Shown here: positions 11,468-22,801 of the stretch, piece after piece
How positions within the stretch are numbered: position 1 is the first letter of the stretch
Layout of the letters: each line of letters begins with the position of its first letter
Assembly (NCBI GenBank): GCA_032718865.1
Contig: JALUTQ010000035.1
Location: 248,001 to 312,000, forward strand
DNA from: Tilletia caries
Taxonomy: Eukaryota > Basidiomycota > Exobasidiomycetes > Tilletiales > Tilletiaceae
DNA: 64,000 nucleotides
Direction: 5' to 3'
Program-made: the position numbers and the translations under genes
Notes under the pieces: model-generated
What the model was told of the DNA's origin: nothing
Database searches by the model: none
Seen by the model: only the letters and a program-made list of their open reading frames with translations

Positions 11468-14400
11468 ATGTTCTACAACGTGGACCTCCTCAACAAGCCC
11501 AAGTCACGGCTTGGTATCATATGGTCAGCCTCTTTTCTTCCCCTTTACAAGCAAGCCAGGCCAAGCATTCGATGAGAGGCCACCAGGGACAATTTTCTGA
11601 ACTGATTCCTTTTTTTTTCGCCCCATTTTCTCCTTCTCCCAGGCTGGCCGCTACAATCGGCAACCGATCGAGCTTCAAGAAGCTGAGCAAGGCCGATGTC
11701 GGTCGTGTTGACCTTGTCAAGATTTGCCAGCAGCTTGCGGCTCCCGATGAGGCGATGGCCTTGAGACTTTCGTCGCAGTTGCTGTATGGGACGGTCAGGA
11801 TCTACGAGCAGCAGGTACGTTCTCTCATAGATAAATCTTCCGCCGAGGAAAGCCTTACTTCTTCAGCCCGGACTGACGATTTTCATGAATGCAACTCATC
11901 TGTATCGCAGCTCGACAGTCTGCATCGCGCGGCAGAGGCGATGCAGTTCGCTCTGAAGAAGTCGTTCTTGCAGCCGACCTCGGGCTCGGCTGGTGCGGAG
12001 ATTTCAGGTCTGAGGGTGGCGGACCCGAATGATCTGTCGCTGAATGCGAAGCATCGCTCGTCGGCTTCCATCACGCTGAAGCCTAATGAATATTGGTGAG
12101 TTATAGTCGCTCTGTATGTTACATACCCCTCCTTCGCTGATCATTTGATTGATTGATTGTGGTCCCGCCAGCTATGTTGGTGAATTCTTCTTTGATTATG
12201 CTCAAGAGCTTGGTCGGGTCCTGGGCAGGGACCCGGAGGAGATTTACCAGGAGCGAGGTTTTGGAAGTAGTGCATCTGGTAAGGTCGTCCCGCCGATAAT
12301 CAAGCGCATACATTGTTCCTTTTTTGCTCAACACACACTCCATCTTTCCTGGCTATATGCACATATTCCCGAATCAGACTCCCAACGCGGAGCAGCCGAA
12401 AGGCAGGGTCGATCCCGAGCCGGGTCCGTCTACGAACGAGAGAAAAGTCTGCCGAGCTCCCAGAAACCGTCCTGGCAACTTCCCAACACGGGCTACGGTC
12501 CCGCCTTCAGCGCCAGCATCGGCGACTCGCCCCTCGATCAGAACTTCGGCTTCGACGGCTTCGACCTCGGCGGGGCTGACATCGATCTCGGTCTGTTCGA
12601 CAACCTCGATGCGGAGGCGACCGCTGCAGCTGCTGCTGCTGCCCACATCCCCACCACGCGGCCTGATGGGCAGGACGTCGAGATGATGGCCGCTCCCGGT
12701 CGGGATCGGGCTGTTGCGGACCAGCTCGAACAGGCCGATTGGGAACTGGGCCAGTTCCACTCGGATCGGAACCGAGCGGGCATTCTTGCTGCGCCGTATG
12801 AGGGTGTTGATGCGAGGAAGCGGAACGGGTCGCATAGTGGGAGTGAGCTGTCGGTTGGTCGTGGTCGGGATGGTCCGCAGGGAGATAGGAGTTTGGATTT
12901 GGGTGGACAGCTTTTGGGGAATGGTGCTGATGATATGGTTCTTGAGTGAGTGAATGCGGTAGGTGGGAGGAATTGAGTCCCTTCTCTTGCTTATCCACTT
13001 CACTGATTTTCTTTGCAGCTTCGGCCCTACCGATGGAGGACTTGTAAGCTTATTGGTCTTAGGACGCTTCGTACTGGCAGAAGACTGAAGCAAACGTTTT
13101 TTGCGACGGGGGCAATCTAGGACTTCTACCTTCCCACTCCCGACCGAGGCTCTAACAACGACAGCGATGCGAGCCGGACCCGGAAGAGGAAGGTAACCGA
13201 CCTGGAAGCCAACGTGCCCGGCCCAGCTACAGGTGAAGCTCAAGACGAGATGCTCTCCATCGAGCAAGAATTCCCACCCTCTCCCAAACGCCCACGCCTT
13301 CGGTCCCGCAAACTGCCGGTCGACAAGCAGACGCAGCTGACACAGGAAGAAATGCGCTCGAGTCGCCAGGACTACGTCGAGCATCAGGCTGTGATTCGCG
13401 CCAAGGTGGAGAGGGCGAAGCGGTTGAAGAAGACGGATCTGTGGGCTGCGGGGATGGTTGGGATCAAGCTGTTTGGGCCTACTGGTGCGTTTATTTGCTT
13501 TGCTTTCCTGGGCTTTCTTTTCTTTTGGAGGAACGGCACATGCTGATGGGTTCACCTCGGCATTGTATCTGCAGTCGGACCTTGGGCGGAGATGGTGACC
13601 GAAGTGCTGATGGAGAAGGGTGAGTTTTCCGACATTGTGCAATTGGGATCAACTTGTCCCCCCAAAGACACCGGAACAGTCCCAGGGGTGGCATTTCTGA
13701 CGGCCCCTTGGCAATTTCACCCAGAGGAATCGTGGGCGACCTTTAAGACCACCGCTCAAGCTGAATACACGAAGAGACGCGGCACAGTCTACGTACAGGA
13801 CGCCGCTGAAAGCCTCATGTCGGCCATCGTGGCCGCCGCTTCGGATCCGTCGGCGGCGAAGCGCGCCCTCCTCAGCGGCGGCGGCGGCGGCTTGCCCATC
13901 GGTGCACAACCAACCGGGATGATACTGTCCGAGAGGGCCCGAGGCAAGCAGCGTGCCATCTCGCCTCCGTCTTCGGTCGTTGCTCAGTCGACGATGGCGG
14001 GGGCAGCGGGGAAGCAGTCCATGACGATGACCTTTGACCAGCATGGGAATGCTATTCCTGGGACGCAGCTTCTTCACGGTCGTGAAGGGAGCGTGGCGCT
14101 GAGCAGTGTTGGTGCTGGTGGCCGTCGAGGGAGCGTGGATATTAATGCTTTCAGCTTTGGACCGGGACTGGGAGGGGACGGGGGGATGTTTGATTTGGGA
14201 GATGGCGGTCTTGGACTTCGGAGTCGACAGAACTCGTTGGGTCCTGCTCGTGAGTGTGATTTTAGAGTTTTGCTCTTTTTGTCGTGTGATGAAGGAACTC
14301 ATGGATTACTTCTGTTTTCTTTCTGCGCAGCGATCTTCGATTCGTCTCGACAGGGCAGCGTCGCTCGGAGTATTGGAGGGGCAGACCTGGACTTCAGGGT

Positions 14401-15389
14401 AAGAGCTCCTGGACCTGGACAAGTGAGGGTGTGCATCTCTGACAGAGCTATGAATCGTTCCCTCAACAGTCCCTCGGCGATGCTCGTGGAGTGAATGGCC
14501 AATTGACGCCGCTGAATGCCTTCGTTCCGTGGTCGCAACCTCTGGGTGAGATTTTTCGTTTCTCTTTCTTTTGCTGATACGAAAGATTGCTGACCATTCC
14601 GCTGAGACACATTTCAGATGCGGGTGATGAGCTGCTGCTGGAAAGCTTCTCGCAGAGGCTGTGAGTGAGGCGATGGACCGAGAAAACATGGGCTCGCTGT
14701 TGACTGACTGTTTATCTTTCTGACATCAGGCCACCTGCATACCTGCTGAGCCCTGGAATGGCATCTATGCCTCGACGCTCGGTCACTCCGGCTATCGGTC
14801 GGAATTTGATCGCTGGCAGCGCCGTGATGGGACCTTCTGGAGGTATGCATCGCATGTGTGAAAGGCACCTGACCTTATCGCTTCTGAAGCTTTCATGCAT
14901 CCAAGGTCTGACAAACGTGTTTGCCAACTCAGTGGGAGCGACACAAGAAGCGGCCGACACGCAGACGACAGCTACTGAAAGCCAAGTCGAACGTGACTTG
15001 AACAACTTCCTCAAGTGAGTATCTCTCCCACAAAGAGGACAGATCTAGGGCCTGGAAACCAATACTAAATCATTGGCTTGTCTTGTACAGGTACGCAACC
15101 AAGCTGTTCACGAAGAAAAAGGAGCAGGATCAGGCGCCGCTGTGCCTGACGGACGTTGCCCCAGTGGGAGTCGTCGACCGCACCACGGCATGCAAAGCTT
15201 GTGAGTGGCAGATTCCCGTCATCTACAACCCCACCTCGCTGCGATCTAATCTCTTAATGTCCGCGGCTGGCCTCTTTCCTCTTCCAAGTCTATAACACCC
15301 TCGTCCTTGCCACCTCTGGGAAGATGCAAGTTCGTCAGACCAGCGCGTACGGCCCGATCCGGATGGGACTTGTGACGGCGAGCAGCTGA
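11468..15389 (+). CDS. REC8: Meiotic cohesin alpha-kleisin Rec8
   Basis: I model 16 exons: 11468-11523, 11643-11814, 11911-12095, 12172-12278, 12378-12945, 13019-13043, 13121-13484, 13575-13619, 13725-14249, 14331-14398, 14470-14545, 14618-14660, 14730-14842, 14933-15014, 15091-15200 and 15289-15389. Every junction restores phase, giving 879 residues. The N-terminal kleisin domain (MFYNVDLL, LGIIWLAATIGNR, VDLVKICQQL, MALRLSSQLLYGTVRIY) binds the Smc3 head. The C-terminal winged helix (FYNTLVLATSGKMQVRQTSA) would bind Smc1. The LGIIWLAATIG form fits Rec8 better than mitotic Rad21/Scc1. The middle is acidic and disordered, with FGFDGFDLGGADIDLGLFDN, where separase sites would be expected. Rec8 holds sister chromatids together through meiosis I. 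The exact edges of the small middle exons are the least certain part. Confidence 0.88.
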
Positions 15390-16211
15390 ATGTAGGCGAC
15401 TGGACCGAAGCCGCCGAGCCGCTTTCGCTGCCAGCCCTCACTTCCGTCGGGCAACGGATCTGATTCGACTTTCTCAAGCTGAAGATGCGCACGAACAACG
15501 GTACATACACGATATCCCATCACCACATCATCGCACTCGCCCTTTGGAATCCGATCTTCTCAAGACCTCTCGATTCCACATCGACCCTTTCCTAAAAACG
15601 ATTCCAAGATATCTCGATTCACAAAGGTCCCACCTCTGCTCATAGCTGCTCCCGAAACCTCATCATGCAACCCACGAGCCGCGGCAGCCCTTGCTTGCTT
15701 CGGAACCTGCTACTGCGAACACCGGCCTTCTTCATCACCGACTATGTATGCGGCCCAGCGGCCATGCTGCGCGCTGGCTCTTCGTCATCCGCACTTCTAA
15801 TAATCCTTTGCACAACCCGACGCTCGGACTGCCTCTTTTCGCAATCGATTGTATCCCGAGTGCAGCGCTCTAACATAGTACCCGGGCACGAGCATGACAA
15901 TTGATTCTCCTGTTACCGCCACCTGAAGCTCGAGCGCTTGAGCGCAGCATGGCCGTCTGAATTCTGATCTCGTAGAGGAAAGACGGAGCATAAGCGCGAT
16001 CTGCGGACCGAGCTTGTGGATGGCGGGGACTTTCCGATGAGCAACCTGCACCATGCACCATCCTCTTGCCACCGAACCCGTGCTGCTGCTTATCCTTGTA
16101 CGGGAGCAGGTCTGTGTAAGCTGATCTTCCCTGGTTCAACACCCCTCCTCCTTCTCTACGTCTCCACCGCATCCTGAGATCTATTGTCGTTCTCTCCCAG
16201 CTCTCGCCACG
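15390..16211. other. Intergenic region
   Basis: This spans the REC8 stop to the start of the mpaB-like gene. The short open frames on both strands show no motif or splicing consistency. It probably holds the REC8 3' UTR and the promoter and 5' UTR of the downstream gene. Confidence 0.5.
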
Positions 16212-17757
16212 ATGAGCTTCTTCCTCCTCGGAGTGTTGGTCGCCCTTGGCACGTACATGCTAGCCGTGCGCCGGCTTCGATATGAGCATCGAGATGCCGC
16301 CCTGCGCAAGTACGCTCACAAGTATGCTGCGAATGCGGAAGAAGCCAAGCGGAGTGGCAAGCCTCGCCTTTCGGAGGAGCGGAACGGACTTCAGGGCATA
16401 CACGATGCCCAGCGCATCATGCGGACATTCATGATGTACGACTTGGCTTTCACAGCGTTTACCTCGGTCCAATTCGCCCTGTTCGTCACCTATGCGTCGC
16501 CGACCATTTCAAGTCTCCTCCAGAAGACGGGCCAGCTCGCCGAGCGCGAGACCGCTCCAAGAAGGTATATGGACACGGCCTCCTTGATTGCGGCCTATCT
16601 CGCCTACCCGCTCCCCGCTCTCGATCTCGAAGACAACTCACAAAGGCATCCAGACGACAAAGGTCTTTTCGAACCTCAAGATCCTCGCGGTGCCATTGCC
16701 ATCGCCCGTACGAACTGGCTTCACGATCGCTGGCGCAGCTCTATCTCGAGGGACGACATGCTTTTCACCCTCTGCACATTCGTTCAAGAACCGGAGAAGT
16801 GGGCCAGGCTTTACGAGTGGCGTCCGCTCGAAGAGATCGAGGCCGAGTCTTCGTTTGCTGTGTGGCGACACATCGGCAAGTGCTTTGGGATTGCGGACAT
16901 TCCAGAAACCCGCGAGGCCCTGGCGGAGTGGCGAGAGGAGTACGAATCCACTCATATGGTGTTCGAACCAAGTAACCGCTACGTGGCGGACAAAACGGTG
17001 GATCTTTTGCTTTGGCACGTTCCCAAGTTCATGCATCCCTTTGCCACCCAAGTCATAGGTAAGTGAACCGTGATCAAGATCGATTGCTAGCATTGCTTAG
17101 AGCAAACTTCAATTCTAACCTCTTAACATCTCGTCACCAATAGTTTCGTTGATGTACGAGCGACTAAGAGTCGCAATGGGATACGACAAGCCGCCTGCAT
17201 GGATCTACACCTTCTCATACTCCGTCCTCCGCCTCCGTGCCGCCTTCGTCAAGAACTTCATGCTGCCTCGCAAGTACCCCAAGAGTCTCGTCCCTTACGA
17301 CCACAGCAAAGACTACTTCATCGACTCGCCTACGATGCTTCCTGCCGTCTGCCCCGCCAGTGGAGCACGCGCATCTGAAGGCCGCTCCTGTCCCGTAGGG
17401 GGACACGTCATGGATGAAAAGTCAAGCGGGCCGAAGTCGACGGCGACAGGTCCACGAATGACGACGACGTGGTACGACAATGACCCGATCTATTCGATCC
17501 CTGCTCGACCATTTACCGCGAGGTGGTGCTTTGAGCGTCTTTTCGTCTCACCTTCGGAGCGGTGGGGCGCAGCCAAGTGGAGGTCGAAGGTCTTGGGTCC
17601 GGGTCCGGTCCAGCCTGTGTCTGGAGTGGGCGGGTTCCGACTCGAGGAGCTGGGACCTATCGGCCTGGAGCAAAAGGGCATCGAGGCCGTCAAGAAAGAG
17701 GCAGAACGGCTCAACGGGGGCCGACCGCTTCGGGGCTTGTGGGCGATCCAATCTTGA
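16212..17757 (+). CDS. mpaB/rubber-oxygenase-like ER-bound oxygenase
   Basis: Two exons (16212-17058 and 17144-17757) encode 486 residues. An N-terminal hydrophobic segment (FFLLGVLVALGTYMLAV, residues 3-19) would anchor the protein in a membrane. The core carries the family pattern of the mpaB/Lcp (former DUF2236) catalytic domain: GIHDAQRIMRTFMMYDLAFT, the RTNWLHDRWR histidine motif, DDMLFTLCTFVQEP and YEWRPLEEIE. These histidines and neighbouring acidic residues coordinate heme or metal in the group. Relatives cleave prenyl or isoprenoid side chains oxidatively; MpaB acts in mycophenolic-acid biosynthesis. No other biosynthetic gene lies nearby, so the substrate is unknown and a secondary-metabolite cluster is not supported. 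Confidence 0.87.
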
Positions 17758-20709
17758 GCCTCCTTGCAAGTGACTTTCTTCTCCTCTTTCGCGGTCAATG
17801 GCACTCGTCCAACGCATCCTCGTCATTGTCCTCGGCAGGAACCTACTCATTGAGTCGCCAGGCTGTTCTCTCAAAACTTGTGAAACAGGCATACCATTTA
17901 CTCACCCTCCTCCCATCTCTTCTGAGCCAAACACACATTTCTTCACTCTTACCAAAAAATGGACACAGTTCCGAAAGCAGACGCGCCAGAGGCAAGTGGA
18001 AGTGGGCGTGAACAGTACTTCGAAGCACGTATATCACCAGTTCGTAACGCTCTCGCATCTCTCCGACATCTCGTCTTTGCTTCTTCAAACTGCTTCCGAA
18101 TGTTTCATCACGCTTCACGACAAACACTTTCCCAATGCAATCCGAGCTCCCAGATTGTTTCTTGCTCAGCGCCAGCTTCGTTTGCGACGTCCGCTGCCAC
18201 TTTCAGGTTTCGCACTACTGGAAGTTGAGCGTGGGAAAATAGACCCACACTTCATTTGCAAGGCACTGACTTATGTACCACGACAGCTAACACGACAACT
18301 ACAGGTCAAATTTCGATACTTTCTCCATGCTGTCCATGCTTGGGTCCAGCATGCTCGCTTCTGCTCTCGTCAGGCACCCATTCATGAAGTCAACTCATCC
18401 TTCTCTCTTCCTCGCTCAGTTGGACACGCCTTTCTTTACTCTTACCGCTTACGAAATGGACAGCCCCCATTAGGACACACGCCAGAAGCAGGCGTAAACG
18501 GTAACGTCGAAGTGGGCGATTCAGCAGCTCGACTGGGTCAGGTGCAAGTCTCGCGGGAACAGGGAAGGCAGGAGCGATCATGACCATGGACCATGAACAT
18601 TCCGGGCTGCTCGGTCGCGATGTGAGCACAAGGGTCGACGGAGGTGCACGCCGGCACTACAGCTGAGGGGCCTCGACATCGACCCTTCAGGGGGTGTGGC
18701 TTTACCACGCGTAGCAAGTGGCTACCGATGTGCACCTCGCTGGCCCTTATCGCGAGCGATTCTCCAGGAACGCAAGGAGGGAAGTCGATCGCGACGACAC
18801 CGACGCACGTCAAAGCGCTCTCAGACAGTCAGGAACCAGGGACGGGCAGCGAGCACTGGAGCAGTAAGTGTCCTCATCTTCCCCTGCATTGTTCCTGCTA
18901 TCTGGGCACACTGACATCGCACTCTGCCCCTTCCTGTCAGCTCCCCAGCACTGTCTGCCCTTCTGTCGTGGCTCGATCGAAGTCTGTGCACGCGAGTACG
19001 CCCAGACGGTCAGAGTCGCAGAGGAGTCTGTCCATTCTAGCACTGTGTGGCAAAGGGAAGTCTCTGACGCCTGGACGCTTCGGAAGGTATAAGAAGAGGC
19101 TCTGTTTCGAAGTGGATCCCCCCTTCTCTTCTTTTTTCTCCTCACCGGTGGCTTACTGAGTCGGGTGCGTATCTGCTTACATTCTCTTCACAGTCATCCA
19201 TCACACAAGTTGGCTCACTTCCCTTTCTACCCTCTCTCTTCCTTCTTCCTCCTCTCTCTCAACTCCCTCCCTCCTTCTCACCCTCATGCAGGTGGTGCGG
19301 AGCTCCCAGGGTCCAGTCTCTGGTAAGTGTCCCTCATCGCTGTGGACCGTCGTCGATCCCCACACTGACCCAACCCTCCATCTTCCTCTGTGCTCTCGCC
19401 TCAGGCTGTACGTCGGTTTGTCAGGTTCTTCAGTGCAGTGTCCGGGGAAGCCACCAAGCGAGGTGAGTAAGATGGGGGTATCGGGTGTTTCCCAAGGGTT
19501 GGTCCGGACCCGTCGTGCCTGATTGGGTCGTAGTCGAGTCTCTTGTATTTGGGGGTACGCTGCAGCGATGGAGGTGGCCTGCTATGATATCGGCCTCCGG
19601 GACGACGATGAGCTTGTCCACCCAGTCCTGCTGCCTCTGCCCCCAAGGGAGCCTGGCTCCTTTCCCCACCGAGCCCGTACTGGATCCTTGAGACGACGGC
19701 CGACGGGCTTCCGTCTTCCCGAAGGTGGCATTCCGGATCCCATCCCTCGCCTCGGCTTCCTTGGTGCTGTACTGGTGGAGCCTGGCCGGCGTACGGTCCC
19801 GGACTGGAAGGATTATGTGTGGTAAGAACTCTCAGTGCTAATGAATTGCACGCGGCGGTTACTTGGGGGCTCTTGCACCACCCTAAAAGAGTAAGCATCG
19901 TGCTCATCAATCCTCCTCTGATTGCTTCTACCGTGGACGCCCTTGCTGACTCCCTCCTCATCCTCATCCTCATCCTCATCCTCATCCTCATCCTCAACAG
20001 ATACGCCGCAGGGTTGAGGAGCTCCTGTCGGATAGCGCCCCGTCCGAGCCTCGGGCAGATCACTTCTTGTGGTCTTGCTCCTCCCCGCGGGGTTTAAGGG
20101 CGGGAGCGACCTACCCTTCTGGGGTAGGGTGAGTATCTGCTTTCATGAGTTTGCACGCTGCCGATGAATGTCAGGACTGACTACCGCCTCTCTTACCCTC
20201 TGTCCTCGCACTTAACCCTCCTCCAACTCCTCCTCCGACTGGTCCGTGACCGCCATGTTCCTCTCGAGCACTGACTGTCGCTGTCCTTCCCTGTGGAGCC
20301 CGAGATTCAAGAACCGCTTGATAGCATCATCATGACTGTCATTCCCCCTGTTGTTGCTGCTGCTATCGCTCCTCTTCTCCTCCTTCCTCCTCCTGAAATC
20401 GCAACGTTCTTCCATCTTCTCTGTGAGCTGTGACGCATATTCGTCCCCACCGCACCCACCTCTCAGCCCAAGAGCTCGTCGTCGACCCCGCCGTGCCCGA
20501 GATGACCCTGCACGAAGCCGTCTCCGCAGCCCGGATCTCACTTACTCGCATCAACTGAGCAGTCGCAAGCTGTTGAAATAAAGGGAGTTGCTCATCGGCC
20601 TAGAGGGGATCTTCGAGAGACTGACATGTTTTGCTTGCCTCGTGATGAGGAAGAATTATCAGATTGCTGTGTAGTAGAAGATTAGGTTCACCATCAATGG
20701 CGAACTAAA
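17758..20709. other. Gene-poor stretch with intron-like signals
   Basis: No gene here can be named. On the plus strand several good donor/acceptor pairs occur in series (for example GTAAGTGT at about 18866 to CTGTCAG at 18940, and GTAAGTGT at 19322 to CCTCAG at about 19404), which suggests a spliced transcript. However, no combination gave a long protein with recognisable features. A 261-codon open frame at 17798-18583 begins 40 bp after the mpaB-like stop and has no family signature. An imperfect direct repeat around 17950-18010 and 18430-18510 (AAATGGACA, then CGCCAGA, then AAGTGGGCG) may mark an old duplication. The region may hold a non-coding RNA or a fast-evolving gene. Confidence 0.4.
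19958..19998. repeat. TCATCC hexanucleotide microsatellite
   Basis: About six to seven tandem copies of CTCATC occupy this stretch, immediately before an AACAG acceptor-like site. It is a simple-sequence repeat inside a possible intron. Confidence 0.9.
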
Positions 20710-22515
20710 CTACCTTACTGATTGAGCCAGGAAGCGCAGAGCATCGGCCAGCGCCCGGCCCATCCCAGGCTCTCCTATGGCCCCTGAACCCATAGTCGCC
20801 GCCGCCGCCTCCGCCGAAGGAGGGTGCTCGAAGAGCTCCGGGTACATAGGATCGTAGTACTCGCCCATCCACTGCCGTTCTTCGTCCGAATACGAGAACG
20901 CCGAGAGACCACTGCCGCCGCTGCCGCTGTGCTGCTTGGAGTGGTTCCGCATCTGCCACTGGAGGAGGGTGAGGATGTATCCGCATGTCCAGAGGAGCGA
21001 GATGGTGAGTGTCGTTCCGAGCACGGGTTTGGGTGGGAGGAAGGGTGAGGATCGCCACGGGTGGGGAGGGGAGGTTGATGGTTGGTCTGGATCGCTCTGG
21101 GTGGGCTTGATGTCGTCCGAAATGACGGATTCGGTGCTGAGGTTGGTGGAATGCGTTGAGTCCTCCTTTTGGTCGGTTTCGGTCTTCTCTTGATCCAGTT
21201 CTTGATCCCGCTCCTTTTCCGTCGCTTCCTCTCCATCTTCCTCATCCTGTTCCTGTTCCTCTTCTTCCTTCTCCTCTTCTTGTTCCGCGTCTTCGTCCTG
21301 CTCCTTTTGTTCCTCCGACTCCGACTCTGCCTCATCCCCTTCGATGCCCTTCCCCTTTTCCCCGCCCGTGTCCGGGGTCCAGTGTACAGCGGGTCTCCTG
21401 TCCCTGCGTTCTTGTACCTTATCGGCCGTGGCGCTGTACCACTTGGTGAACCTCCGTTTTGCATCGGTGAGCCTTTGTTGGTAGACGTCGTACTCTGCCT
21501 CGAGATCGGACATGGCTGCGTCATCCTCAGCGACCGAGACGGGAGCGGGTGCGGGTGCTGGGATAGGAGCGGGTGGGGAAGAGGTGTGGATGCTCATGAG
21601 ACCGGTAGATGGTGCGAGTCGTCGGACTTGCCTGGCTGGCTGGGGTGCAGGTGCGGGTGCCGATGGCGAGGGTCGTGGGGATGCGGAAGGCGAGGGCTGG
21701 GGGAGTGCGGAAGGTGAAGGTCGTACCCGTGCGACGGGGCTTCTTTGCGGCCTGAGTAGGAGCGATGTGCTGGTGCTGGGCTCGCGCGCTCGCACTGGGA
21801 CTGGCTCCCGCTCTTGATACCGCTCCGATTGTGGATGAGCAGGGATGGGAGCGGTGTCCCAGCTGGCATCGGCGAGCATGGTGCGTGGGACGCGGAGTGT
21901 TCGCGATCGACTTGTATCTGTTGCTGCCGATACTGACGCTGCTGAAGAAGCAGGTGGAAGTAGAGCCGTATTGTTGACGGGTGATCGAGCCTCGAGCAGT
22001 CTGGAGAGACGTTGTGCGTCGCGCTGTCTGCGGTCGGAGGGGCTGAGTCTGCCTGAGGCGGTACTGCCCTCGGACGAGGTGGAGGATGATGCTGAGGAGG
22101 CCACTGGCTGTGGGGAGGCTGCTGCTGCTTGTGTTATGGCCTGCGCCATGCGTATGGATCCGATTGTCCGCGGTGGTGTTGATGAGAGATGGTGGGGTGG
22201 CCTGGTGTTGTTGCGGGGCGGGGAGCGTGTCTGTGAGGCAGAGCGGATGGAGCGGGATGAGTGGGATGAGGAAGAGAGTGAGGGTGGGGGTTGAGACTGA
22301 GAGTGAGAGTGTGAGTGTGACATGCCTGCGCGCTGTTGAAGCTGAGTGAGGAGCTGTTCCTGTTCTGCGCGCGAGAGATGTCGATGTCTGACGAGCGCTG
22401 GCTGCTGCGATTCCTCTCTGGCACTCGCACTTCCGCTTCTGCTTCTGCTTCTGCTCTGCTGCGCTGCGACGGCCGTCGACGTGGTCAGGTCGCTCGACTT
22501 CGTGCTCAGGTCCAT
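20710..22515 (-). CDS. Disordered one-TM protein, unknown
   Basis: A single open frame of 601 codons starts at 22515. It is rich in Ser, Arg and Pro, with an acidic Glu/Asp/Gln block at about residues 385-455 and a short Ser-His repeat near residue 65. One hydrophobic helix lies at about 510-530 (TTLTISLLWTCGYILTLL), followed by a 70-residue tail with EERQWMGEYYDPMYPELFEH. It may be a nuclear-envelope or ER protein with a long N-terminal tail, but no family is recognised. The frame ends with TCAGTAAGGTAG, which contains a GTAAGG donor, so the true 3' end may be spliced onward. Confidence 0.65.
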   Translation of the reverse strand: MDLSTKSSDLTTSTAVAAQQSRSRSRSGSASAREESQQPALVRHRHLSRAEQEQLLTQLQQRAGMSHSHSHSQSQPPPSLSSSSHSSRSIRSASQTRSPPRNNTRPPHHLSSTPPRTIGSIRMAQAITQAAAASPQPVASSASSSTSSEGSTASGRLSPSDRRQRDAQRLSRLLEARSPVNNTALLPPASSAASVSAATDTSRSRTLRVPRTMLADASWDTAPIPAHPQSERYQEREPVPVRAREPSTSTSLLLRPQRSPVARVRPSPSALPQPSPSASPRPSPSAPAPAPQPARQVRRLAPSTGLMSIHTSSPPAPIPAPAPAPVSVAEDDAAMSDLEAEYDVYQQRLTDAKRRFTKWYSATADKVQERRDRRPAVHWTPDTGGEKGKGIEGDEAESESEEQKEQDEDAEQEEEKEEEEQEQDEEDGEEATEKERDQELDQEKTETDQKEDSTHSTNLSTESVISDDIKPTQSDPDQPSTSPPHPWRSSPFLPPKPVLGTTLTISLLWTCGYILTLLQWQMRNHSKQHSGSGGSGLSAFSYSDEERQWMGEYYDPMYPELFEHPPSAEAAAATMGSGAIGEPGMGRALADALRFLAQSVR

Positions 22516-22801
22516 CCGGCTGTCCCTGCCCCAGGTGCGCGTGGGAAAGAGAGAGACAGCGAGGCCAATGTTTACATCCCAGTCGCGTGTCCAAAAGGGT
22601 GACGCGTCGGAGCCTTTTCGTCTGTATGCGGGCGAGCGTGGGAAAACGAAGTGGAGGTCATCATTTTGGACACTCGCTCATTCGCTCCCTTTTGAAAGAC
22701 AGGTAGATTTGCAGTTCCCTTTTCCAATGCAGATTCGACCATGGGGGGCAAGATGTTGTTACAGACACAAAAGGGGGTCACCCGGAAGGAATGTTCACCG
22801 T

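Noticed and set aside
12374..13642. 422-codon minus-strand frame across REC8
   Set aside because: It overlaps REC8 exons that preserve phase and kleisin features; the antisense product is low-complexity Pro/Arg sequence.
16212..17757. Secondary-metabolite cluster around the mpaB-like oxygenase
   Set aside because: Neighbours are REC8 and unassigned sequence; no synthase, transferase, P450 or transporter lies nearby.
17798..18583. 261-codon open frame after the mpaB-like gene
   Set aside because: Starts 40 bp after the previous stop, has no motif, and other frames in the same stretch look equally coding; kept only as part of an unresolved region.
21527..22594. 355-codon minus-strand frame overlapping the one-TM protein
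   Set aside because: Alternative frame of the same repeats; it lacks the TM helix and any motif, and the neighbouring frame is longer and ends in a sensible C-terminus.
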